Shown one piece after another: positions 7,301 to 16,065 of a DNA stretch of 32,179 nucleotides. Below the pieces are notes generated by a model that saw nothing but the letters and a program-made list of their open reading frames with translations, searched no databases and was not told the DNA's origin. This DNA is from CAZHFA01 sp964534945. GTDB lineage: Bacteria; Bdellovibrionota_C; UBA2361; CAKMMH01. The stretch is taken from positions 1 through 32,179 of the forward strand of contig CAZHSB010000015.1 of assembly GCA_964534945.1 (NCBI GenBank), in the 5' to 3' direction. Every line of letters begins with the position of its first letter. The first letter of the stretch is position 1. The translations under genes were made by a program, and so were the position numbers.

Positions 7301-8806
7301 ATGCAAAAGAAAAATAAGTGTACATTTGACGTCGTTATTTTATCATTTTTTTTTGTTTATTGTGTTTTTATTTCGCTAAACAGACTAATCGCTAGAGATG
7401 AAGGTTTTTATATTGTAGCAAGCGAACTTATCCTACATGGAAAAATTCTTTACAAAGACTTCTTTTTCCCACAAATGCCTTTTACAGCATTATTTTTTGC
7501 AATGTGCATGAAAATTTTTGGAATTTCTTGGTACGTAGCAAGAGCTTCTTGCGGACTTATTTACTTTTTCACAGGCCTAACATTATATTTTTATATAAAA
7601 TCAAAGATAAATCTAAAATTTGCAATTTTTAGCTTAATCGTTATTTCATTATCGCCAATGGCTTTCCCATGGTTTCCAATTTTAAAAAGTTATTCTTTTG
7701 TAAATTTATTATTGCTAATAATTTTCATATTGATTGAATGGCTAGGTAAACGTATCAATTCTTTATCTAAAATTAATATTTATATTAGTTTATTTTTTAT
7801 AGGTTTTTGCTTTGGAATGCTTGGACTTGTTAGATTATACTTCTTAGGATTATTTCCTATAGTCGTTTACCATTTATATCAAATAAAAAGAATAAATCTA
7901 AAAAATTATATTTATTTTTTTATTGGTTCCATTATCGCACTTATCCCTGCAATTTTCTTTTTCATAATTGATTATAAAGATTTTATTTTTAATAATTTTG
8001 GCTATCACTTAGTAAGGGCGCAAGAACCAATTGAATCAGAACTTAAAACAAAAATATTTTCTCTATTAAAGGTTCTTGGGTTAAATTATTCATTTTACCT
8101 TTCCCAAATACAAATGATGATTATATATCTTTTCCCAATTTTATGGGGAATATTATATTTTATCAAAACCTATAATGATAAAATTAAATATTTTCCTATC
8201 CTTTATATATTATGGATTATTTTTTTAAACTCTCTACCTTCTCCTACTTATCTTCAGTATCACTGTTGCATAGTAATTTTCATGACTATAGTGACATGTG
8301 ATTTTATAAACTCTATTAGATGGGAAAAACTTCAATCTTTCGTTTTTTATTTTTTCTTAGCAATATTTATCTTTTTTTATCCCCGTTTTTTTACTTCATA
8401 TATCTTAACAGGAGATGCTGTCATCGGTATAAGTGGGCAACAAGCTGAAAATTGGCATTTAAATAATATTGAAGAAGTTTCATCTCATCTTAACACGATA
8501 AATAAAATCACGAAGAACAATGGCTTCACACTAGCTCTTTGGCCTGGACACACCCTTGGAAAAACATACTTATTACTTCCTGGGACAGAAAACCCTTTTT
8601 CATCAAAAATTCCAGAAGATGCCGCTATAAAATATAATCTTTTAAAAAAAGAAGATATCTTAGATAATATTGCCAAGAATACTGTCACAACAGTTGTATA
8701 TAGTGATAATTTAAACCGACTTGAATTAAAGATTTTTTTAATAAATCACGATTTTATACTACGTTCTAGAATCGGAGATACCTATATTTGGAGTAAAAAT
8801 GAATAG
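7301..8806 (+). CDS. GT-C type membrane glycosyltransferase (ArnT/PMT-like, 501 aa)
   Basis: About ten hydrophobic segments cover residues 10-370. The first loop contains 'RDEGFYIVASELILHGKILYKDFFFPQMP' features, with Asp33-Glu34 in the position of the catalytic acid of ArnT/PMT (GT39/GT83-like) enzymes, and the 'YxDFFFxQxP' pattern common in this group. A soluble C-terminal domain (about 375-501) follows, as in GT-C proteins with a periplasmic end. These enzymes transfer a sugar from a polyprenyl-phosphate donor to lipid or protein at the outer face of the inner membrane. Acceptor and donor cannot be told. The stop overlaps the next gene's start by 8 bases, implying translational coupling. 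Confidence 0.8.
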   Translation: MQKKNKCTFDVVILSFFFVYCVFISLNRLIARDEGFYIVASELILHGKILYKDFFFPQMPFTALFFAMCMKIFGISWYVARASCGLIYFFTGLTLYFYIKSKINLKFAIFSLIVISLSPMAFPWFPILKSYSFVNLLLLIIFILIEWLGKRINSLSKINIYISLFFIGFCFGMLGLVRLYFLGLFPIVVYHLYQIKRINLKNYIYFFIGSIIALIPAIFFFIIDYKDFIFNNFGYHLVRAQEPIESELKTKIFSLLKVLGLNYSFYLSQIQMMIIYLFPILWGILYFIKTYNDKIKYFPILYILWIIFLNSLPSPTYLQYHCCIVIFMTIVTCDFINSIRWEKLQSFVFYFFLAIFIFFYPRFFTSYILTGDAVIGISGQQAENWHLNNIEEVSSHLNTINKITKNNGFTLALWPGHTLGKTYLLLPGTENPFSSKIPEDAAIKYNLLKKEDILDNIAKNTVTTVVYSDNLNRLELKIFLINHDFILRSRIGDTYIWSKNE

Positions 8807-9461
8807 TCTACTAACAAAATTTATTTATATTTTTTTAGCCATTTTTGTCATTATCCCCAATAAAATATTTGCAGGGCCTTTAAATGATTTAAAAGATTCA
8901 AATTTAATGCAAAAAGTTGAAGATTCTTCTTCAATTGACGAGAAAAAATGGTTTAGAGGGCATCCAATTTTAGAAAGTATTTTCATAGAAAAATCTGGGC
9001 CTAAAATGTTAGCTAACTGGATAGGCGAAGGAAATAACGATTTTTTTTCTCAGGAAAAATATTATTCTAACAAGATAAAAGAAAAAAACCCAATAATAAA
9101 ATACAAAGGAAGGTATGTTGATAAAGAGCGTGAAAATTTATTTGTGTATGTTTTCGTTCCTCATCCAAAAATTGCAAGTACTGTAGAAATCGGACTAAAT
9201 GAGACTATAAACAAATTATCTCCTCCAAAAATTCCTGTTTTTTTTCAAAAACAAATAGAAATAAATTCAAATAAGGGAATGCTATATCTTCATAAAAGTG
9301 GCGCCTGCTCAATTTTGATAAACCTTCCTTCTGGAACCCGTTTTAGAACTTATAAGAAAGACTGTAAGGATAAAGATGAATTAATGAAATTCACCAAAGG
9401 ATTTGATATAAATAGGTTGAAAATGAAGCTTACAAAACCGAAAATCGACGTTACTGAATAA
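8799..9461 (+). CDS. exported protein of unknown function, coupled to the glycosyltransferase (220 aa)
   Basis: The start lies inside the end of the GT-C gene with a GGAG ribosome site at about 8790. A signal peptide of about 26 residues ends 'NKIFA'. The mature part is basic and mixed alpha/beta, with 'YKGRYVDKERENLFVYVFVPHP' type strands and two cysteines (Cys170 and Cys188). I do not recognise a family. The overlap with the glycosyltransferase suggests a partner in the same process, for example a periplasmic accessory or target of glycosylation. That is inference from context only. Confidence 0.75.
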   Translation: MNSLLTKFIYIFLAIFVIIPNKIFAGPLNDLKDSNLMQKVEDSSSIDEKKWFRGHPILESIFIEKSGPKMLANWIGEGNNDFFSQEKYYSNKIKEKNPIIKYKGRYVDKERENLFVYVFVPHPKIASTVEIGLNETINKLSPPKIPVFFQKQIEINSNKGMLYLHKSGACSILINLPSGTRFRTYKKDCKDKDELMKFTKGFDINRLKMKLTKPKIDVTE

Positions 9462-9551
9462 AAAACCGAATTAAAATTTGAGATTTTGTGAGTTTTTAGA
9501 TTTTTATTATACCTGTCCCCTTGCAAAAAAATTTTCTTTTTGCTAGAGTGT

Positions 9552-9578
9552 TTGCCTTGTATTAGATATTTTTATAAT
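9552..9578 (+). promoter_or_regulatory. possible promoter of rpsT
   Basis: A perfect -10 box TATAAT sits at 9573-9578, with a TTGCCT -35-like box at 9552-9557 (15-base spacer, shorter than the usual 16-18). The start site would fall about 12 bases before the rpsT start codon, leaving only the AGGTTAGG ribosome site as leader. A promoter somewhere here is likely; the exact boxes are uncertain. Confidence 0.35.
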
Positions 9579-9596
9579 TTATAAAGGTTAGGAAAA

Positions 9597-9866
9597 ATGC
9601 CAAATCATAAATCAGCTGAAAAGCGTTTAAGACAAAATTTGAAAAAAAGAATCAGAAACAGAGTTATTAGATCTGCTTGCAGGACTGCTGTGAAAAAAGT
9701 TAATAAAGCCATCGTAGAAAATGATTTAGAAAGAGCTCGTGAATATTTTTTAACAGCAGAAAAAAGCTTATCAAGTGCTGCTTGTAAAGGGATTTACCAC
9801 AAGAAAAATGCCTCAAGGAAAATTAGCCGTTTAGCTCAAAAATTAAATAAATTGCAACATTCATAA
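9597..9866 (+). CDS. rpsT: 30S ribosomal protein S20
   Basis: The protein begins 'MPNHKSAEKRLRQNLKKR' and continues with the conserved 'RNRVIRSACRTAVKKVNKAI' and 'KGIYHKKNASRKISRLAQKLN' segments. These are diagnostic of bacterial S20, the three-helix protein that binds 16S rRNA in the body of the small subunit. Length (89 aa) is normal and the composition is Lys/Arg rich. It is monocistronic: its own ribosome site lies upstream and a strong terminator follows 30 bases after the stop. Confidence 0.98.
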   Translation: MPNHKSAEKRLRQNLKKRIRNRVIRSACRTAVKKVNKAIVENDLERAREYFLTAEKSLSSAACKGIYHKKNASRKISRLAQKLNKLQHS

Positions 9867-9891
9867 AGCATGCTTGTTCGTTTACTTATAA

Positions 9892-9929
9892 AAAAAGCGG
9901 GAACAAATTTTAGTTTGTTCCCGCTTTTT
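9892..9929. terminator. strong bidirectional intrinsic terminator
   Basis: GCGGGAACAAA at 9897-9907 pairs perfectly with TTTGTTCCCGC at 9914-9924 around a 6-base loop. Flanking A and T runs extend the stem and supply a U-tract on either strand. It lies between rpsT (plus) and the Gly-zipper protein gene (minus), so it can end both transcripts. Confidence 0.95.
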
Positions 9930-9951
9930 CGTATTTTTTTAAAGTAAATAA

Positions 9952-10521
9952 TTAGTTCCAGTCAATATTTGATAAGTAGTCATGCGCCTTATCATATCCA
10001 TACTCTCCCATAGCAGCGCCACAGCCAATCCCAGCACCTAATCCTGCTACTGGGCTAGCGATTATAGAACCTAAGCCACCGCAAAGGAATCCTCCTCCAA
10101 AAGAACCCAATCCACCTGCAACAGCACTTCCGACAGGAACAACTGACGCCCTAATTGTATTTGGAAACAAATAATTTCTGTTTGATATGTCTTCTTGATA
10201 ACCAGATTTTATACTATCCCAATCTCTAGCAACATCTAATGCTACACCAACAGGAAGTCCGATTCTTCCCAAAAACTTTGAACCATTTGTCGTAAGCGCG
10301 GACATTCCAGATGTAAAAAAACCACTTAATGAAGAAAATAACGAGTTAAGCCAACTAACTCCTGAACTTTCTTGCGCTCCAGTATTAGCCAAATAAGCTG
10401 TATTTTCATAAAGATCAGCATTATTATTAGTAGTTGTGATATTATAACTATTTTGAAATGAATCATAATTCTCAAAATTATTATAATAATTTTGATCATT
10501 GTTTAAATAAACATTGTTCAT
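9952..10521 (-). CDS. Asn-rich protein with C-terminal glycine-zipper region (189 aa)
   Basis: No family is recognised. Residues 1-45 are very rich in Asn and Tyr. Residues 52-80 are Ser/Phe/Leu-rich with two short amphipathic stretches. Residues 127-172 are a small-residue hydrophobic block with repeated GxxxG-like spacing (GGLGSFGGGFLCGGLGS, then GLGAGIGCGAAMG), a glycine zipper able to cross or insert into a membrane. It has two cysteines and no classical signal peptide. Such blocks occur in pore-forming bacteriocins, in polymorphic toxins and in membrane-targeted effectors, as well as in harmless outer-membrane lipoproteins, so function is open. The ribosome site AAAAGGAG is strong, the gene is monocistronic, and the strong terminator above ends it. 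Confidence 0.75.
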   Translation of the reverse strand: MNNVYLNNDQNYYNNFENYDSFQNSYNITTTNNNADLYENTAYLANTGAQESSGVSWLNSLFSSLSGFFTSGMSALTTNGSKFLGRIGLPVGVALDVARDWDSIKSGYQEDISNRNYLFPNTIRASVVPVGSAVAGGLGSFGGGFLCGGLGSIIASPVAGLGAGIGCGAAMGEYGYDKAHDYLSNIDWN

Positions 10522-10546
10522 AAGATACTCCTTTTAAAAGTTATCG

Positions 10547-10566
10547 AGGCAAAAACAATTTTGCCT
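10547..10566. promoter_or_regulatory. perfect 8-bp hairpin upstream of the Gly-zipper gene
   Basis: AGGCAAAA (10547-10554) and TTTTGCCT (10559-10566) flank a 4-base loop, 26 bases upstream of the minus-strand start codon at 10521. A second palindrome, CTTTTAAAAG (10531-10540), overlaps the ribosome site. The hairpin could end the upstream phosphodiesterase transcript (no proper U-tract follows) or be an operator or leader structure of the Gly-zipper gene. Confidence 0.4.
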
Positions 10567-10631
10567 AAAAAGAATATCGAAAAACATCTCTTAAAGTTTC
10601 TTAATTTATCAATTTCAAATAAAGACTATTA

Positions 10632-12125
10632 TTAAAATAATGAATTATTAGGATTATCTTTAATATCTGTATATGCAATTCTTTGATGATATATCGCCGT
10701 TAAAGTTTTTACAAAACTATCTGCTATTTGATGTAAATCTTTTAAAGTCAAATCACATTCGTCTAATTGTCCTGCTGCAAAAATTTTATTGATCATTTTT
10801 TGAACTAATACTTGAATCTTATCTTTTGAATGTTCAGGAAGTGCTCGAACAGCTGCCTCAATGCAATCAGATAACATTAAAATTCCAGCTTCTTTACTTT
10901 GTGGCTTTGGACCAAGATAGCAATATAAAAGCTCGTCTATTTCCTCATCATTATCTTTTTTACATTTTACTGCTTTATTATAAAAATATTCTATCAATGA
11001 CGTTCCATGATGTTGTTGAATCATATCAATAATCGGCACAGGTAATTTATATTTTGCAGCAAGTTCAACACCTTCTTTAACATGTGATTTTATGATCAAT
11101 GCGGACATTGATGGAGTTAACTTATCGTGCGGATTTTCCCCTCCACCTTGATTTTCAACAAAATACATAGTCTTACTAATTTTGCCAATATCATGAAAAT
11201 ATGCACCCGTTTTCAGTAGTACAGGATTTGCACCTACCAAACTAGATGCCATTTCTCCCATCATTCCCATGACCATTGAATGATTCCAAGTTCCAGGAGC
11301 TTGAAGACTTAATTCTTTTAAAAGCGGATGATCTAGTGTAGCTATTTCCATAAGCCTCATATCTGTTACATATCTTCCTAAATGTTCCACAATCGGCGTT
11401 AACCCAGAAGCAATTAAATAACATAAGAGCCCACCTAAAAATCCACATATAAGCCTAACTAAAAGATCAAGATACGAAAAATTCGCTGTAAAAAATGAAA
11501 TCATTAAAGAAAATGGTATCGACAATATAGCAATATTTAATCCTGCCTTTATGTAAGCCCCTCGTGATCGGAACTTTACCGTTCCAGAAATTGCAACTAA
11601 TGAAGAACTTAATGCGTATGTATATAAAATCGGTGAATCTTTAAAATAGACAGTAACTATTAAACTCCACATAAAAGCATACATTGTAGCTAATTTCATT
11701 GACATTACTGATTGAATTAATAATGCCCCCATAGCTAAAGGGAAAGCAAGATTTAATGACTCTTTTGATATTTTAGACTTATCATTAATACTACTTAATT
11801 CACTTAACAATGAATCTCTTGATATTTGTGAAAATTTTAGAATTACTACAGATAAAAGTAGAATACATAAAATCGTAAAAAAATTCTTAAATTTTAATTC
11901 ATTTTTACTAAGTAATTTTACGAAAATCCCATAAATAGAAAAAGTTCCAACAAAAATTATCGACATTCTTCCAATTGACTTTAAATATTCCTCTGAATAT
12001 GTTGCCCCTATTAATAAATACTCTGGGAAAAAAGCAACAATTAATGAAAATAATACCCCTGCAAATATAATAAAATCGTTTTTTCTTTCCCTTGTATTTA
12101 ATAAAAATTTAAAATTCTTTTTCAT
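10632..12125 (-). CDS. 7TM-HD family cyclic-dinucleotide phosphodiesterase, compact form (497 aa)
   Basis: Residues 15-245 hold about seven membrane segments. Residues 250-490 are an HD hydrolase domain with all expected metal ligands: His282, the HD pair 311-312 in 'AYFHDIGK', His348, the 'QQHHGT' pair 372-373 and Asp420. 'APGTWNHSMV' before it and 'LDHPLLKEL' match the PgpH/YqfF family, which hydrolyses c-di-AMP at the membrane. PgpH of Firmicutes is about 700 residues and carries a large extracellular 7TMR-HDED domain; that domain is missing here, so no extracellular sensor is visible. The gene starts 5 bases after the stop of a receiver-like gene, implying joint expression. No c-di-AMP cyclase is in the window. 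The fold is certain; the substrate is inferred from the family. Confidence 0.9.
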   Translation of the reverse strand: MKKNFKFLLNTRERKNDFIIFAGVLFSLIVAFFPEYLLIGATYSEEYLKSIGRMSIIFVGTFSIYGIFVKLLSKNELKFKNFFTILCILLLSVVILKFSQISRDSLLSELSSINDKSKISKESLNLAFPLAMGALLIQSVMSMKLATMYAFMWSLIVTVYFKDSPILYTYALSSSLVAISGTVKFRSRGAYIKAGLNIAILSIPFSLMISFFTANFSYLDLLVRLICGFLGGLLCYLIASGLTPIVEHLGRYVTDMRLMEIATLDHPLLKELSLQAPGTWNHSMVMGMMGEMASSLVGANPVLLKTGAYFHDIGKISKTMYFVENQGGGENPHDKLTPSMSALIIKSHVKEGVELAAKYKLPVPIIDMIQQHHGTSLIEYFYNKAVKCKKDNDEEIDELLYCYLGPKPQSKEAGILMLSDCIEAAVRALPEHSKDKIQVLVQKMINKIFAAGQLDECDLTLKDLHQIADSFVKTLTAIYHQRIAYTDIKDNPNNSLF

Positions 12126-12130
12126 TTATT

Positions 12131-12898
12131 TTATAATTTTCCGTTCTCTAATTCTAACTTCTTACCTTCTAAATCCTTTTCGATGTCGCTTACTGTTGTC
12201 TCCAATTCTTTAACAAGATTCTTTTCTTCAATTCTCTTAATTCTCGCACTAGGCCCCTTATAACGACATTCTTGTGCAATAATTACAGGTTTCTTTATCC
12301 CTATGAAGCAATCTTCTAATGCCCCCATAAAAGCCTTAAAAATACTTTCATCCTCATAAGCGAGCGCAATATCATATACACCTTTTATGGTTTTTTTCAT
12401 TGAATTTAACGGATGACCTAAAACTTGAGATTGTACTAAAACGTCTAAACATCTAACAACATCTGCAACTAAAAATCTAAAAATCATTTTCCTTTTTTCA
12501 TCTTCTCTTTTTAACTTAACTTCTGCAGCCAAAAGACTTAATTCTTGCAAAGAATCTATTGAATATGGTTCAATCAATACTCCATCTATTCCTCCAAGCA
12601 TTGAATCAGCAAGAAATTTAGCATCTCCCTTTACAGAACAAAGTAAAATATAACCAGCTAAAAATCCAACACTAGTTTCTTTAGCTTCTTTTATAAATTT
12701 TAGAATTCTTTTTTTTTCAATCTTATCAGAGATAAAGATTAAGTCATATTTTTCGTTTTGTTTTAAAAGTTCTAACCCTATTCTTTCATTTCTAACAGAA
12801 TAAACACTGTTAAATTGAATAACAGCAGACATAGCTTGCTTTAGAAGCATTCTGTTCTTTGAATCTGGGTCTATGGCAAGACAGTTGTAAAATTGCAT
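12131..12898 (-). CDS. degenerate response-regulator-like protein (255 aa)
   Basis: The first 120 residues follow the receiver fold: 'NCLAIDPDSKNRML' with Asp10 and Asp12 as the acidic pair, 'KYDLIFISDKI' as the beta-3 strand, 'GYILLCSVKGDAKFLADSMLGGIDGVLIEPYS' as beta-4 to beta-5. Key residues are changed: the phospho-acceptor position is Ser57 (Asp58 is next to it), and the conserved Lys before Pro is Glu110. So it is probably a pseudo-receiver that is not phosphorylated normally. Residues 125-200 are helical and unrecognised; the C-terminus (220-255) is a charged coiled coil. It sits directly upstream of the 7TM-HD phosphodiesterase gene and may control it or form a complex with it. Confidence 0.7.
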   Translation of the reverse strand: MQFYNCLAIDPDSKNRMLLKQAMSAVIQFNSVYSVRNERIGLELLKQNEKYDLIFISDKIEKKRILKFIKEAKETSVGFLAGYILLCSVKGDAKFLADSMLGGIDGVLIEPYSIDSLQELSLLAAEVKLKREDEKRKMIFRFLVADVVRCLDVLVQSQVLGHPLNSMKKTIKGVYDIALAYEDESIFKAFMGALEDCFIGIKKPVIIAQECRYKGPSARIKRIEEKNLVKELETTVSDIEKDLEGKKLELENGKL

Positions 12899-13053
12899 GG
12901 CTTTTTATAAATAAAATAATCATATAAAAGCATCGGTACGATGTTTTAAAATATTTAGCTTTTAGGAGAATTTTTTTCAAAAAATTAACTGTTTATAAAA
13001 ATAGCTCCATTATCTTAAGAATTAATGTATAGTCCCAATTTTATCGTTGAAAA

Positions 13054-14322
13054 TTAATTTAAATTATGCGCTTTTTCGAGCTTTATCAATGCAACAACCT
13101 CAATATGGTATGTTTGAGGAAACATGTCTAATATGGCCAATTTTTCCAATTTATAGCCCTTTAAAAGAAGCTCCTTTAAGTCTCTTTGAAACGATGGTAA
13201 TGAACAACTAATATAGATTATTTCTTGCGTATCTGCTGGCAAAATGCGTTTAATAACCTCTTTTGCGCCAGAACGTGGGGGATCTAAAATAACACAACTT
13301 GATAATTTATTTTTCTTTACAAAATTTTCACAAGAGCTTTGAATAAAATCGATCTGCCCTTTTAATTTTTCTTTTATTACAAAAGATTTACCAATATTAA
13401 CTAATCTTTCATCAAGCTCAACCGCGACAACACTCTTGCCCTTTCTAGCAAGAGGAAAAGAAAAGTTCCCTGCTCCTGCATAAAGCTCGGTAATATCATT
13501 TTGATTAACATTCTCTAAAACAAAATCAATTAAAAATTTATTTGCCTTTATGTTTACTTGCGAAAAATGTCCTGCAAATTCATCTTGAGAAAAATTTTTA
13601 AACACGGGATTGTCTTTAAATTCTATTATTAGCTTATATTCATCAAAATCTTTAAAGTCTTTAAATTCATTTTTCTTTAATTTAGCAAAAATCCTATCAT
13701 CTCTTATTTTTAAAATTACGAAGACCATTTCATCTTCGCTATCTAAAACAAGTGAATAAAAATATTTTCCAAATTTTGAAACTTTATCTTTTATTTTATT
13801 TAAGCATTCATTTAATTTATGTGAGATAATATTACAGGAATTGATATCAATTACATCTCTTGAGCTTCCAGCAAAAAAACCTATTTCCCCCTTTTCTGAT
13901 ATATGAAACACAGCTCTTTTTCTATAATTAAATTGTGGTATTTCCCCCAGACCTAATATCTTAATATCATTAAATTCAATTTTTGATTGAATTTTTAAAT
14001 AATCTTGTACAACTTTCAACTTTAATTTTAACTGATAATCATAATTAACATGTTGATAATGACAACCTCCACATTTATAAAATAGTGGACATTCTGGTGT
14101 AATTCTAAATTTAGACTCTTCTAAAATAGAAACAAGCTCTCCTTTTAAAAAATTCTTTTTATCCTCTATAATTCTTGCTTTGACTAATTCTCCTGGTAAA
14201 ACATATGGAATAAATATTTTTTTATTTATTATGCTATTGTCATCAGACGAGATAACACAGCCAACAAAATCCCTTCCGAAAGAAGGGTTTTCAATTTTTG
14301 CGACAACTTCTTTTTCTTCCAT
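13054..14322 (-). CDS. rlmD: 23S rRNA (uracil-5-)-methyltransferase, RlmD/TrmA family (422 aa)
   Basis: The order is as in RlmD (RumA): an N-terminal TRAM-like RNA-binding domain (about 15-66), four Fe-S cysteines (Cys78, Cys84, Cys87 in 'CPLFYKCGGC', and Cys163), then the SAM domain with 'ELYAGAGNFSFPLA' (279-292), 'DPPRSG' (347-352), nucleophile Cys373 in 'ISCSLPSF' and general base Glu408 in 'HIEVVA'. All catalytic residues are present, so the enzyme should be active, methylating C5 of a uracil in 23S rRNA. Family members differ in site (U1939 or U747 in E. coli) and some act on tRNA, so the symbol is a best guess. It follows the M23 gene with a gap of about 25 bases on the same strand. 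Confidence 0.88.
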   Translation of the reverse strand: MEEKEVVAKIENPSFGRDFVGCVISSDDNSIINKKIFIPYVLPGELVKARIIEDKKNFLKGELVSILEESKFRITPECPLFYKCGGCHYQHVNYDYQLKLKLKVVQDYLKIQSKIEFNDIKILGLGEIPQFNYRKRAVFHISEKGEIGFFAGSSRDVIDINSCNIISHKLNECLNKIKDKVSKFGKYFYSLVLDSEDEMVFVILKIRDDRIFAKLKKNEFKDFKDFDEYKLIIEFKDNPVFKNFSQDEFAGHFSQVNIKANKFLIDFVLENVNQNDITELYAGAGNFSFPLARKGKSVVAVELDERLVNIGKSFVIKEKLKGQIDFIQSSCENFVKKNKLSSCVILDPPRSGAKEVIKRILPADTQEIIYISCSLPSFQRDLKELLLKGYKLEKLAILDMFPQTYHIEVVALIKLEKAHNLN

Positions 14323-14347
14323 TTTTTAAAATTACATAAAACCAAAA

Positions 14348-15805
14348 TCAAGCATTTGGTTCTTTACTTTCGTTAGACGCGATAACTTTATTTGTATTAG
14401 ATCGTAATTCCGCTATGGCATTATTTAAATATTGTTTAGGAATTGTTCCTCCACCTATAGGCATAGATGGCAAATCAATTTTTAAAGGATCTACATATTT
14501 ATTGTTAATATAAAAACTATAATGAAGATGTGGCCCCGTCGAAAGCCCTGTAGTGCCAACATTTCCTATCTGTTGCCCCCTTGATACCCTTTTCCCTACT
14601 TTTATATCAGAAGTAATCTTTGAAAGATGTAAATAAGATGTTTTATATTTTGAGCTATGTTGAACTGTTATCATTTTTCCAGCGCCACCGTTCCAGCCTG
14701 CAAACGTTACCATACCATCTGCTACAGTCCTAACTGGTGTTCCTATCGGTGCAGCAAAATCTACACCATTGTGTGGACGTTTTTTCTTTAAAATTGGGTG
14801 TAACCTGTTGTCAGAAAAAACAGAAGAAACTCTAGTAAAACTTACAGGATATCGAAGCATATAATTTCCAGCAACTTCTCCTGTTTCATTGTAATAATTC
14901 ATTTTGCCACCATTCCCTTTATATCCAATCATTGGCAAAAATTTTCCCTGATTAATTATTGAAGCTGCTTGAATATTACCTGCCGATAAGAACTCTCCCT
15001 TTTCTGTCCTTTTTTCAATATACTTTATTGAAAAGACATCTCCATGCCTTAATGAAGAACGAAAGGAAACTTTAGAACTAAACAAATCTACAAATTGATC
15101 GATTACATCGTTTGGAATGCCAAGACGCATGGCTTCTATAGAAAAACAAGAATCGATCTTTCCAGTCACAATTCTACTTTTTTCGATTACTTTAGGTGTA
15201 AAAACTTTAACATCATATTTCCCATCATCTCTTAATGATAATGTAATTTCTTTTCCAAGAGGCATTTTTCTTTCAAGCTTTTGAATTTTTCCAGCTTTTA
15301 TATAAAGTCTTAACACTTCACCTATTCTAAGTGAAGAAAGGGAAATTCCAGATTTTTTCAATGCTGTTGCTGCATTAAAACTAGCATTTCTTGTATCACC
15401 ATTTTTTAACCATATTCCAGTTAATGTATCACCTTTTGCAACCTCATATTCCGTATAACCTTTAGGTGTATAATTTTTCCCAAGATCTTGTGCTATTTGT
15501 TTAATATCAATAGAATCTGGCTCCTGATCATCTAATGACAATCTTGCCTTTAAATCTTCCCCAGATTCTTGTATAAGCTTCTTAGAGCCAGATACCAATA
15601 TCGTATCTGGATTAATATCATATCTTAAAGCAACAGCGATGCTTGATTCTTTAACTTGCCCGCTTTCAGTATTCGGAACAATCGAAGTGAAAACCCATTT
15701 TTTAGAGGAACTCGAACTTTCTCCATTTATAAAATACAAACACAATACGACAAAACATAACGCGCCGAGGCAAAACGTTAACTTATTATTTTTTATAAAT
15801 TCCAT
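14348..15805 (-). CDS. MepM-like M23 peptidoglycan endopeptidase (485 aa)
   Basis: I start at the ATG at 15805, since the frame's earlier start is a TTG 15 bases upstream without a better ribosome site. The protein has one N-terminal membrane anchor (about 10-27), a LysM/OapA-like region (about 117-167, 'YEVAKGDTLTGIWLKNG' then 'LRIGEVLRLY'), a Csd3-type middle domain (about 190-330), and an M23 catalytic domain with zinc ligands His345 and Asp349 in 'HNGVDFAAPIGTPV' and the 'HLHY' motif (His426, His428). This architecture is that of proteobacterial MepM/YebA, a D,D-endopeptidase that cuts peptide crosslinks in the periplasm to let the wall grow. All ligands are intact, so it should be active. 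A C-terminal tail of about 40 residues is low-complexity. Confidence 0.92.
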   Translation of the reverse strand: MEFIKNNKLTFCLGALCFVVLCLYFINGESSSSSKKWVFTSIVPNTESGQVKESSIAVALRYDINPDTILVSGSKKLIQESGEDLKARLSLDDQEPDSIDIKQIAQDLGKNYTPKGYTEYEVAKGDTLTGIWLKNGDTRNASFNAATALKKSGISLSSLRIGEVLRLYIKAGKIQKLERKMPLGKEITLSLRDDGKYDVKVFTPKVIEKSRIVTGKIDSCFSIEAMRLGIPNDVIDQFVDLFSSKVSFRSSLRHGDVFSIKYIEKRTEKGEFLSAGNIQAASIINQGKFLPMIGYKGNGGKMNYYNETGEVAGNYMLRYPVSFTRVSSVFSDNRLHPILKKKRPHNGVDFAAPIGTPVRTVADGMVTFAGWNGGAGKMITVQHSSKYKTSYLHLSKITSDIKVGKRVSRGQQIGNVGTTGLSTGPHLHYSFYINNKYVDPLKIDLPSMPIGGGTIPKQYLNNAIAELRSNTNKVIASNESKEPNA

Positions 15806-16065
15806 ATGATACAAAAACAATCCAATAAAAATAAAAACTACCCTACGGCGTCACAAAGAAATGACGACAGATAGTAAATAAACAAAAACTTTTGAAATTA
15901 TACATATAAAACAAAAAATTTAACAGATATTAACCTATTTTGCCTTATATCTTATAATAAGTACCTAGTTTTTCTGTAAAAATTACTATATAATAAAGAT
16001 ATAATGTTTTGTTTTTATTATAAATTATTTTTTTACCTCTTTGCTGATAAAATAAAACGGTGTTT

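Noticed and set aside
9523..9543. GCAAAAA/TTTTTGC hairpin after the exported protein gene as a terminator
   Set aside because: Weak A/T stem without a following U-tract; it overlaps the likely rpsT promoter region.
15849..15866. CGTCA-8-TGACG inverted repeat upstream of the M23 gene as an operator
   Set aside because: Only 5 bp per arm and no known regulator; it could be chance.
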